From Clostridium sp. 1001275B_160808_H3 (lineage in GTDB: Bacteria > Bacillota > Clostridia > Clostridiales > Clostridiaceae): DNA of 64,000 nucleotides. The notes below the pieces were generated by a model. The model had not been told where the DNA came from. It did no database searches and saw nothing but the letters and a program-made list of their open reading frames with translations. Positions 17,695-25,020 of this stretch are shown here, piece after piece. Numbering within the stretch: the first letter of the stretch is position 1; the number at the start of each line of letters is the position of its first letter. The stretch spans positions 1 to 64,000 of the forward strand of contig NZ_JADNAT010000019.1 of NCBI RefSeq assembly GCF_015550425.1, read 5' to 3'. Position numbers and translations under genes: made by a program.

Positions 17695-17830
17695 TCAAGC
17701 TACAATTACTTATCGCAATTTCTGACAGTGAAATTTTATTTCAAGAAAATTTTCATTTTTTAGCATTATAGTTTATACTAAATATAAAGAGTTGTTTTTG
17801 ACTTAATTTTTTTCTTGGAGGGATATACAT

Positions 17831-18673
17831 ATGAAGCAAAATATTAAATTGATTTGCATAGACATGGATGGTACTTTATTAAATAGCAAACATGAAATTA
17901 GTGAAAGAAATAAAGAAGCTTTAAGAAAAGCAAATAGCTTAGGAGTTAATATTGCTATTACTACTGGAAGACTTTTTTGCTCAGCAAGATATTATGCTGA
18001 TTTAATTGGAATCGATTCACCTGTTATAGGCTCTAATGGAGCATATATTAAGCATAAATATGATGACATAGCTATTTTAGAAAATCCTATTCCTAAGGAT
18101 GTAGCTATTGAAATTTATAAGATTGTTAAAAAGCATGGATTAACTATTAACTTTAATAGCTGGGATACTCTTATAAGAGAAGATGAAGTTCCTGCAACTC
18201 ATGCTTATACTATAATGAACAAATATTTACCAGACGATAAAAAAGTTAAATTTATAGTTAACAGTGATGTTATTAAAACAATAAATAACTTTGATGGAAA
18301 AATTCTTAAGGGTATTGTTATTGAAGAAGCTGAAAATAAGGATAACCTATGGGCAGCTAAAGATGAGCTTAAAGAAACCTTTGGTGATAAGCTTCATGTT
18401 GTTAGTTCTGGAACAGATAACTTTGAAGTTATGGTTGGAACTACATCTAAAGGAAATGCAGTTGCACATTTAGCTGATACTCTTAATATAAATCCACAAG
18501 AAGTTATGTGTATAGGTGATTCTGAAAATGATATTTCAATGCTTAAGTTTGCTGGAATTAGTGTTGCTATGGGCAATGGTCTTCAAATTGTAAAAGATAT
18601 TGCTGATTTTGTAACTGACACTAATAATAATGATGGTGTTGCTAAGGCTATTGAGATGTTTGTTTTAAAATAA
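17831..18673 (+). CDS. HAD superfamily (Cof-type) phosphatase
   Basis: A 280-aa cytoplasmic phosphatase of the Cof/YidA class, acting on sugar phosphates or nucleotide-like phosphates. Motif I is DMDGTLLNSK (~12-21), motif II TTGR (~44-47), the motif III lysine is in the SKGN region (~201-204), and motif IV is GDSENDISML (~227-236). The C2 cap domain lies between motifs II and III. A GGAGGG ribosome site precedes the ATG. It stands alone between divergent sigma and convergent dehydrogenase genes, with a shared terminator after it. The exact substrate cannot be told. Confidence 0.9.
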   Translation: MKQNIKLICIDMDGTLLNSKHEISERNKEALRKANSLGVNIAITTGRLFCSARYYADLIGIDSPVIGSNGAYIKHKYDDIAILENPIPKDVAIEIYKIVKKHGLTINFNSWDTLIREDEVPATHAYTIMNKYLPDDKKVKFIVNSDVIKTINNFDGKILKGIVIEEAENKDNLWAAKDELKETFGDKLHVVSSGTDNFEVMVGTTSKGNAVAHLADTLNINPQEVMCIGDSENDISMLKFAGISVAMGNGLQIVKDIADFVTDTNNNDGVAKAIEMFVLK

Positions 18674-18683
18674 TTTTTTAATA

Positions 18684-18716
18684 AAAAAGCTATGAGATCT
18701 TGTCTCATAGCTTTTT
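18684..18716. terminator. Bidirectional terminator between convergent genes
   Basis: A perfect 14-bp stem (18684-18697 and 18703-18716), loop of 5, with A- and T-runs on both sides. It serves the HAD gene on the plus strand and the dehydrogenase on the minus strand. Confidence 0.9.
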
Positions 18717-18730
18717 ATAAAAATTTTAAA

Positions 18731-20047
18731 TTATAATTTATAAATCTTTTCTCTATTATTAACAACGTTCTTAGTTGCATTTCTTGTATCATAAACAACT
18801 TTAGCTCTATCAACTATTTGTTCATAGTCATAAACTGTATGACCTGTTGTTATAACTACCATATCAGATTCATCGATAACTTCTTTCCAATCTACTGAAT
18901 GATAAGTTTTTCCTTTGTATTTAGCAGTATCACAGAAAGGATCGTTAACTATGACTTCTGCACCATTCTTTTCTAATAGTTCTATAACTTTAAATGATGG
19001 TGATTCTCTATAGTCATCAATATCGTTCTTATATGCTAATCCCATAACTAATACTTTTGATCCATTTAAAGCCTTTTTATGTTTGTTTAATATCTTCATG
19101 ATATTTTCTAAAACGAAATCTGGCATAGAATCGTTGATGATTCCTGATGTTTCAATAAGCTTAGTATGATAATCATATTCCTTAGCTTTCCATTCTAAGT
19201 AGAAAGGATCTAGTGGGATACAGTGTCCACCAAGTCCTGGACCTGGGTAAAATGGCATAAATCCATATGGCTTAGTTTTAGCAGCATCTATAACTTCCCA
19301 TACATCTATTCCCATTCTGTTACAAAGAATAGCCATTTCATTTGCTAAACCTATGTTTATATTTCTAAATGTATTTTCTAATATCTTTTCCATTTCAGCT
19401 ACTGCTGGTGAAGAAACTTTATGAATTTCTCCTTCTAACACATTTTCATATAAAGCAGCTGCTATTTCTGTACACTCTTCTGTGCATCCACCAACTACTT
19501 TTGGAGTATTTTTAGTATTGTAGCTCTTATTACCTGGATCTACTCTTTCTGGAGAGAATGCTAAGAAGAAATCTTCTCCACACTTTAATCCACTTTCTTC
19601 TAATATTGGTTTAAGTACTTCTTCTGTTGTTCCTGGATAAGTAGTACTTTCTAATATTACTATCATACCTTTATGTAAATACTTTGCAACATCTTTTGTT
19701 GAATTTACAACATATGATAAATCTGGTTGCTTATATAAATCAAGTGGAGTTGGTACGCAAATACAAACTGTATCTACATCTTTTATAAAACTAAAATCTG
19801 TAGTAGCTTTTAAAAGACCTTTTTCTGTTAATTCTTTTAATTCAGCATCTACAACATCTCCAATGTAGTTTTGACCATTATTAACCATTTCTACTTTTTG
19901 ATCTTGAACATCAAATCCAATTGTTTGATATCCTGCATTTGCTTTTTCAACTGCTAAAGGTAATCCAACATAACCTAGACCTACTACACCAACTTTTGCA
20001 GTTTTATTATTTATTTTTTGTAATAATTCATCTTTTAAAACTGACAT
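18731..20047 (-). CDS. UDP-N-acetylhexosamine 6-dehydrogenase (WbpA/WecC-like)
   Basis: A 438-aa NAD-dependent nucleotide-sugar dehydrogenase that should make a UDP-N-acetylhexosaminuronate. Rossmann loop GLGYVGLP (23-30), VPTPLD (98-103), ESTTYPGT (133-140) and the catalytic C276 in PGPGLGGHCIPLDPFYL mark the UDP-GlcNAc/UDP-ManNAc branch rather than UDP-glucose dehydrogenase, which has GGSCFPKD. The UDP-binding C-terminus has GLAYKNDIDDYRESPS. It has an AGGAGG ribosome site and its own promoter. A GlcNAc- versus ManNAc-type substrate cannot be separated by eye. Near it are aminotransferases of the WbpE type, but no WbpB or WbpD partner is seen. Confidence 0.9.
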   Translation of the reverse strand: MSVLKDELLQKINNKTAKVGVVGLGYVGLPLAVEKANAGYQTIGFDVQDQKVEMVNNGQNYIGDVVDAELKELTEKGLLKATTDFSFIKDVDTVCICVPTPLDLYKQPDLSYVVNSTKDVAKYLHKGMIVILESTTYPGTTEEVLKPILEESGLKCGEDFFLAFSPERVDPGNKSYNTKNTPKVVGGCTEECTEIAAALYENVLEGEIHKVSSPAVAEMEKILENTFRNINIGLANEMAILCNRMGIDVWEVIDAAKTKPYGFMPFYPGPGLGGHCIPLDPFYLEWKAKEYDYHTKLIETSGIINDSMPDFVLENIMKILNKHKKALNGSKVLVMGLAYKNDIDDYRESPSFKVIELLEKNGAEVIVNDPFCDTAKYKGKTYHSVDWKEVIDESDMVVITTGHTVYDYEQIVDRAKVVYDTRNATKNVVNNREKIYKL

Positions 20048-20118
20048 TACTTTTCCTCCTAATCAATTAAAAACTTGATAATTGATAATATAAAATTGTT
20101 ATTTTTTTATTTTTTTAG

Positions 20119-20148
20119 ATTATATATGTCTCAATTAATATCTTACAA
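20119..20148 (-). promoter_or_regulatory. Promoter of the second dehydrogenase
   Basis: Minus strand TTGTAA (20148-20143), 18-base spacer, TATAAT (20124-20119), about 70 bases before the start codon. The 321-base gap 20048-20368 otherwise holds only A+T-rich sequence, including a TTGATAATTGATAATA repeat near 20075. Confidence 0.55.
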
Positions 20149-20368
20149 GTTAACACTAGTAAATTATTAAATAATTAACACATGCTTGTTAAGTAAAATA
20201 GTAAAAGTAAAAATATTATATAAGTTAGTTTACTTCTAAATTGGGTCAAATATCATTAACTACAATTCTAAATATAATTAAATATTTGCAATTAAACTAA
20301 TTTTCCTATATTAGTTTAGCATTTATTATAGTTTAATCAAATGTTAAATATTTATTTCAACTTATATA

Positions 20369-21547
20369 TTATTTAACTTTGCTTATTATATACTCAACTT
20401 GCTCTTTTGTTAACTCTGGATATACAGGTATAGCAAAAGTTCTATGTGATAAGTATTCAGATACAGGCATATCCCCTTCTTTGTATCCTAAATCTTTATA
20501 AACTTTTTGAAGGTGTAATGGTACTGGGTAATATACACCTGTTGCAATTCCAGCTTCTTTAAGTTTAGTTAAAACTTCTTCTCTATTTTCAGATTGTAAT
20601 ATATACATGTGATATACATGTTCATTGTAGTCTTTTGCTACTGGAGTTACTAAATCACTATTCTGTAAAGCTTCATCATAAAGCTCAACTATTTCTCTTC
20701 TCTTTGCATTCCAACTATCTATTTCTTTTAACTTTACACTTAAAATAGCAGCTTGAATTGCATCTAATCTTGTATTGAATCCTATTAAATAGTTATAGTA
20801 TTTAAGTGGATTATAAACTGTATCGTTTGCTCCTTCAGCAGTTTTAACTTCTTCTTCTATATTATTTAAAAGGTTATATGCCTTTTGGCCATTTTCTCCA
20901 CTTCCGTGAGTTCTTAATGCCCTTGCAATAGTAGCAATTTTATCATCGTTTGTTACTATCATTCCACCATCGCCAGCACACCCTAAGTTCTTTGTTGGGA
21001 AGAATGAGAAGCACGCAACATCACCTAATGTTCCTATCTTTCTTCCTTTATATTTTCCACCTACAGCTTGGCAAGCATCTTCTATTACATATAAATTATG
21101 CTTTTTAGCTATTTCATTGATTTCATCCATATCTGCTGATTGACCAAATATATGTACAGGCATTATGGCTTTTGTTTTTGAAGTTATTTTTTCTTCTATT
21201 TTTGTTACATCTATATTAAAAGTTTCCTTATTTACATCTACAAATACAGGTGTCGCTCCTACTGCTGAAATAGCTTCTGCTGTTGCAAAAAAAGTAAATG
21301 GAGTTGTTATTACTTCATCTCCTTTGCCTATTTCCATTGATTTAAGAGCTAGTACTAGCGCATCTGTTCCATTTCCTACTGATATTGCATGTTTTACTCC
21401 TATGAAGTCTGCAAATTCTTTTTCAAAATCTGTTACTGTTTTTCCCATTATGTAATTAGCTGAAGATAATACTCCTAAAGCAGCCTTATCTAATTTTTCA
21501 CCTAATGAATCATATTGAGCTTTTAAATCTATTAAAGGTATATTCAT
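20369..21547 (-). CDS. DegT/DnrJ/EryC1 sugar aminotransferase
   Basis: A 392-aa PLP enzyme that transfers an amino group to a keto nucleotide-sugar. NGTDAL (59-64) holds the cofactor phosphate, EDACQAVGG (156-164) the ring-contacting aspartate, and K186 in SFFPTKNLGCAGDGG is the Schiff-base lysine. The N-terminus IPLIDLKAQY is typical of the WbpE/WlbC-like branch. A GGAGC ribosome site precedes the ATG. It may work with the adjacent dehydrogenase to give a 3-amino-uronate, but the keto-forming enzyme is not in the window. Specificity is inference. Confidence 0.9.
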   Translation of the reverse strand: MNIPLIDLKAQYDSLGEKLDKAALGVLSSANYIMGKTVTDFEKEFADFIGVKHAISVGNGTDALVLALKSMEIGKGDEVITTPFTFFATAEAISAVGATPVFVDVNKETFNIDVTKIEEKITSKTKAIMPVHIFGQSADMDEINEIAKKHNLYVIEDACQAVGGKYKGRKIGTLGDVACFSFFPTKNLGCAGDGGMIVTNDDKIATIARALRTHGSGENGQKAYNLLNNIEEEVKTAEGANDTVYNPLKYYNYLIGFNTRLDAIQAAILSVKLKEIDSWNAKRREIVELYDEALQNSDLVTPVAKDYNEHVYHMYILQSENREEVLTKLKEAGIATGVYYPVPLHLQKVYKDLGYKEGDMPVSEYLSHRTFAIPVYPELTKEQVEYIISKVK

Positions 21548-21596
21548 TGTTATACGCTCCTTTATATTTTTCTTTAAATATAAAACTAATATTAAT

Positions 21597-21625
21597 ATTT
21601 TACCACATTTATTTATAGATACAAA
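21597..21625 (-). promoter_or_regulatory. Promoter of the DegT gene at 20369
   Basis: Minus strand TTTGTA (21625-21620), 17-base spacer, TAAAAT (21602-21597), about 50 bases before the ATG. Confidence 0.5.
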
Positions 21626-21651
21626 CTTTTTTAATTGAAATTCTTAGACTA

Positions 21652-21679
21652 TTGTGTAAGTAAATGTTAAAATTATACT
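21652..21679 (+). promoter_or_regulatory. Promoter of the orphan polymerase gene
   Basis: Plus strand TTGTGT (21652-21657), 16-base spacer, TATACT (21674-21679), about 30 bases before the start codon. It diverges from the DegT promoter. Confidence 0.5.
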
Positions 21680-21709
21680 ATAAAATATTAATTTTAGGAG
21701 TGTGCATTG

Positions 21710-22927
21710 ATGATTGATATAATTACTAATAAATTCTATTTGAAATTATGTTATATATTTATAGGTATATCATTTGCAACTGTTATATCAGATTTACCGT
21801 ATTTCAACATTTTTAATAAAATAGTACTACTTATAGGATTAGCATTTACAGCTTTAAATCTATTAGAAATTACATTCTTTAAAAGAAGGAAAATTTATTA
21901 TTTTGAAATATGTCTTTATATCTTTTTACTATTAACCTTATTTTTAAATTTTACTCAATATAAATTAAATGAAAACTTAAAGGTTTGGTTAGTTAATTTT
22001 ATGATAATGACAGTTATCTTTTCAATTGATACTTATAAAAATAAGAAAAAACTTTTAAAGGAATTAAATATAATATCTTATTTTTATGTTGGATTGACAT
22101 TTGTTACTTCCTTGGTTTCATTAATAATGATTTTTATGAATAAAGTAATAACTGTAGATTTAGGAATTAAGGATGATGCCCCTTTAATTTTAACTTATAA
22201 AGGGCTTTTCAAAAATGAAAATTCTTTTGGAATAGCTGCTGTTCTTTCTCTTTTTATAGCTTTGTATTTACTTCATTGCTCTAAAAATAAATATATAAGA
22301 ACTTTTTTATATTCTAATATATTGATTCAAGCTATTTCTATATTTGTTGGAGGAGCTAGAAGTGCTTATTTCCCATTTATAGCTTTAGTATTTTTATTTT
22401 TAATCTTTAAATTCAAAAATATTTATTTAAGAATTTCCTTTGTGGTAATACCCATTATTATCTCAATAGTATCTTTCTTTACTCTTCCAGATAATATACT
22501 TCATAAAATATTAACTAGTAGAGAATATTTATGGCAAACTGCTCTTAGGCTGTTAAAAGTAGTACCCTTAACAGGTGTTGGATATGTAAATAAAGCTGGA
22601 AGGTTAAAGGACTTAAGAGTTACCTATCTACAAGGATTAGATGCTGGAGGATTACATAATATATTTTTTGAAATAGCTTGTGTTAATGGAATACCTGCAA
22701 CAATTATATTTATACTTTTTATTATATTCTTATTTGTTTTCTTCATAAGAAAGTTAGACAAATTGCCACCTAAATTCAAACTTAAATATGGATATGTTTT
22801 TGCTTTATGTTTAGGAATAGTCTTAATTAACCTTATGGAAAGTAGCTTAGTTTATATAATTAGTTTTATATCTATAATATTTTGGATTTATTCTGGTTAT
22901 CTCGTAGCTATCTTAGAAAAAGAATAG
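21710..22927 (+). CDS. Orphan Wzy/O-antigen polymerase-like membrane protein
   Basis: A 405-aa membrane protein with about 10-12 hydrophobic segments. FKNENSFGIAAVLSL (~168-182), GGARSAYFPFIALVFL (~214-229) and the loop GVGYVNKAGR...LDAGGLHNIFFEIACVNG (~284-326) follow the Wzy_C pattern of O-antigen polymerases and ligases. It is the only polysaccharide gene on the plus strand here and has no glycosyltransferase beside it. It may polymerise or attach a second surface polymer, or serve the main capsule. AGGAG lies 9 bases before the ATG and 6 bases before a TTG at 21707, so the TTG start is also possible. Confidence 0.8.
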   Translation: MIDIITNKFYLKLCYIFIGISFATVISDLPYFNIFNKIVLLIGLAFTALNLLEITFFKRRKIYYFEICLYIFLLLTLFLNFTQYKLNENLKVWLVNFMIMTVIFSIDTYKNKKKLLKELNIISYFYVGLTFVTSLVSLIMIFMNKVITVDLGIKDDAPLILTYKGLFKNENSFGIAAVLSLFIALYLLHCSKNKYIRTFLYSNILIQAISIFVGGARSAYFPFIALVFLFLIFKFKNIYLRISFVVIPIIISIVSFFTLPDNILHKILTSREYLWQTALRLLKVVPLTGVGYVNKAGRLKDLRVTYLQGLDAGGLHNIFFEIACVNGIPATIIFILFIIFLFVFFIRKLDKLPPKFKLKYGYVFALCLGIVLINLMESSLVYIISFISIIFWIYSGYLVAILEKE

Positions 22928-22970
22928 ATTATTTCTTTATTAATTTATTCCTTACTTAATATTAAGTTTT

Positions 22971-23024
22971 AAAGATTTAGATTTTATTAAGCATTAATTT
23001 GTTTTTTATAAAATCTAAGTCTTT
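22971..23024 (+). terminator. Terminator of the orphan polymerase gene
   Basis: A 17-bp inverted repeat (22971-22987 and 23008-23024) with one G-T wobble and a 20-nt loop, followed by TTTTAA. It lies 44 bases beyond the stop. Confidence 0.8.
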
Positions 23025-23026
23025 TT

Positions 23027-23073
23027 AATATTAACTAATAATATTAACTAATAATATTAACTAATAATATTAA
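23027..23073. repeat. 13-bp tandem repeat
   Basis: Three full copies plus 8 bases of the unit AATATTAACTAAT, between two terminator hairpins. Likely slippage-prone. Confidence 0.9.
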
Positions 23074-23074
23074 G

Positions 23075-23141
23075 AATAAAAGCTAAGTATTTATAAACTG
23101 TCAATTTTACTTCTATCAGTTATAAAAACTTAGCTTTTATT
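23075..23141 (-). terminator. Hairpin facing the second DegT gene
   Basis: An imperfect stem of about 24 bp (23075-23100 and 23117-23141) around AAAAGCTAAGT / ACTTAGCTTTT. It may end transcription of the minus-strand DegT gene. From 23142 to 23308 I see only A+T-rich sequence. Confidence 0.6.
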
Positions 23142-23308
23142 TTAGTATTTAATATTACTTTTATATTCTATACTTTTAAAACTTTTATGATTTTAATCTC
23201 TATCAATAAGCTTTCAATAATTTATCAATAACTCTACAATAATATTATTATAAATTTGTATTATTTATTTGTAATATTATTTTAAATTTACATTCTTTAT
23301 CTATAATA

Positions 23309-24499
23309 TTACATATTCATTATATTTTTAACTTCTTTGACTAACTCTATTGCAATATATTCTACATCACTTAATTCTAATGTACTATAAACAGGTAGTG
23401 AAATTTCATTTGCATATTGAGCATATGCATTTGGATAATCTTCTATTTTATAGCCTAGATTTTTATAAAGCGTGAACATTGGTAATGGCTTAAAGTGAAC
23501 ATTCGTTGAAATTCCCTTTTCTGCTAATCTTTGAATAAGTATATTTCTCTTTTCTTCATTAAATCCTTTTATTCTTAATGGATATAGGTGATATGAACTT
23601 TCTGTACCTTCACCATATTCTGTAACTGGAATTATTGAAAAATCTTCTTTTTCTAAGATTCTTGTATAAGTATTAAAAATTTCTTTTCTATACTTTAGCA
23701 TATCTTCATATCTTGTTAATTGAACTCTACCTATAGCTGCATTTATATCCGTCATATTGCATTTAAAACCATCTGTAATTATATCGTATTCCCAAGCTCC
23801 AGCTTTCATTTTAGATAATGCATCTTTTGATTGTCCATGTAATGAAGTAAACTTAAAGTCTTGGAATAAGTTTTCTCTTCCTTTAAAGTTATTATCGTTA
23901 TATGTTATTGCTCCACCTTCAGCAGTTGTAAAGTTTTTAACTGCATGGAAAGAGAATGTATGAAAATCACATTGCGCTCCAACTCTTTGACCTTTATATT
24001 TTGCTCCAAAGGCATGAGCTGAATCTACAATTATAATTATATCTTCTCTATTTTTTTCTTTTAAAACTTCTTTTATTCTATCGTAATCACAAGGTACTCC
24101 TGCAAAATCAACAGGCATTATAACCTTTGTTTTTTCTGTTATTAAATCTCCTAGTTTATCATAGTCAATAAAGAAAGAATCCTTTGCTACATCACAAAAT
24201 ATAGGTTTTATACCTCTATGAACTGCTACACTTGCTGTTGCTGTATATGTGTAAGGAGTTGTTATTATCTCGTCTCCTTCCTTTATATCAAAAACCTTTA
24301 ATATAAGCTCCATTGCTGCTGTTGCACTATTTAATGCTACAGCTTTATTTGATTCACAATACTGTGCTAATTCTTCTTCAAACTTAGCAAGAGTTGGTCC
24401 TGATGTTATCCATCCTGATCTTAAAACTTCTACTACTGCATTAATTTCTGCTTCAGTTATATCTGGAGGAGAAAACGGTATTTTTTTCACATTATCCAT
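23309..24499 (-). CDS. DegT/DnrJ/EryC1 sugar aminotransferase
   Basis: A second PLP sugar aminotransferase, 396 aa, clearly different from the one at 20369. NSATAAMEL (58-66), VDSAHAFGAKY (158-168) and the Schiff-base K188 in SFHAVKNFTTAEGG are visible. The SFHAxKN form and the IPFSPPDI N-terminus resemble the UDP-4-keto-sugar branch (ArnB/PglE/PseC-like), which makes 4-amino sugars. I start at MDNVKK, 18 bases inside the longest frame; AGGA sites support both ATGs, so 24517 is the alternative. It has its own promoter. The dehydratase that would supply its 4-keto substrate is not in the window. Confidence 0.88.
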   Translation of the reverse strand: MDNVKKIPFSPPDITEAEINAVVEVLRSGWITSGPTLAKFEEELAQYCESNKAVALNSATAAMELILKVFDIKEGDEIITTPYTYTATASVAVHRGIKPIFCDVAKDSFFIDYDKLGDLITEKTKVIMPVDFAGVPCDYDRIKEVLKEKNREDIIIIVDSAHAFGAKYKGQRVGAQCDFHTFSFHAVKNFTTAEGGAITYNDNNFKGRENLFQDFKFTSLHGQSKDALSKMKAGAWEYDIITDGFKCNMTDINAAIGRVQLTRYEDMLKYRKEIFNTYTRILEKEDFSIIPVTEYGEGTESSYHLYPLRIKGFNEEKRNILIQRLAEKGISTNVHFKPLPMFTLYKNLGYKIEDYPNAYAQYANEISLPVYSTLELSDVEYIAIELVKEVKNIMNM

Positions 24500-24579
24500 T
24501 CTTTTCAATCCTTTCATTCTATATCCTATACATTGGATACTTTTATCAACTATTCTTAAGTATATCAGCTTTATTTACA

Positions 24580-24608
24580 ATTATATATTTATATATATTA
24601 AAGTTCAA
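24580..24608 (-). promoter_or_regulatory. Promoter of the second DegT gene
   Basis: Minus strand TTGAAC (24608-24603), 17-base spacer, TATAAT (24585-24580): a good vegetative promoter about 80 bases before the start. Confidence 0.7.
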
Positions 24609-24817
24609 GTTTGTTAAATTTTATTATACTTAAACTATGCTAATATAAACTATAATAAATATAATATTTAATTTCCTTATTACCTTTGTTAATTATTTCA
24701 AAATATATAATTGAAAATAATTAACAAAGGGCGCGGTCTCAGAAAGCTATTTGATATAAAATTTATTAAATTTCAAGTAGTTTTATTGCCTAAAAAAAGT
24801 TAATTTCTTATTTTTAT

Positions 24818-24846
24818 AAAGGGTCTCACGAAACGCGAGCACCTTC
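24818..24846. repeat. GC-rich hairpin related to the galU terminator
   Basis: An imperfect stem around a CG-AAA-CG loop (AAGGGTCTCACG / CGCGAGCACCTT). It shares CGAAACGCGA with the hairpin at 124-166. It stands alone between the second DegT gene and the autolysin, where it could be an extra terminator or a remnant repeat. The surrounding 24609-25020 has no gene. Confidence 0.55.
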
Positions 24847-24926
24847 TAAAGCATTGATTTTTACTAACTTAAACTCATTTTTAAAGTCAAATAGAAATTT
24901 TCAGCTAATATTTATATATACTCAAA

Positions 24927-24954
24927 AAGGGAAGCTCTAATTAGAACTTCCCTT
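24927..24954 (-). terminator. Terminator of the CWB2 autolysin gene
   Basis: An 8-bp stem AAGGGAAG / CTTCCCTT with the inner palindrome TCTAATTAGA. On the minus strand it is followed by a run of T. It lies 66 bases beyond the stop. Confidence 0.88.
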
Positions 24955-25020
24955 CTTATCAGCTAATATCAAAATTAATTTTGATACAGCCCCTTTTAAT
25001 TCCTATGTCTAATATATATT

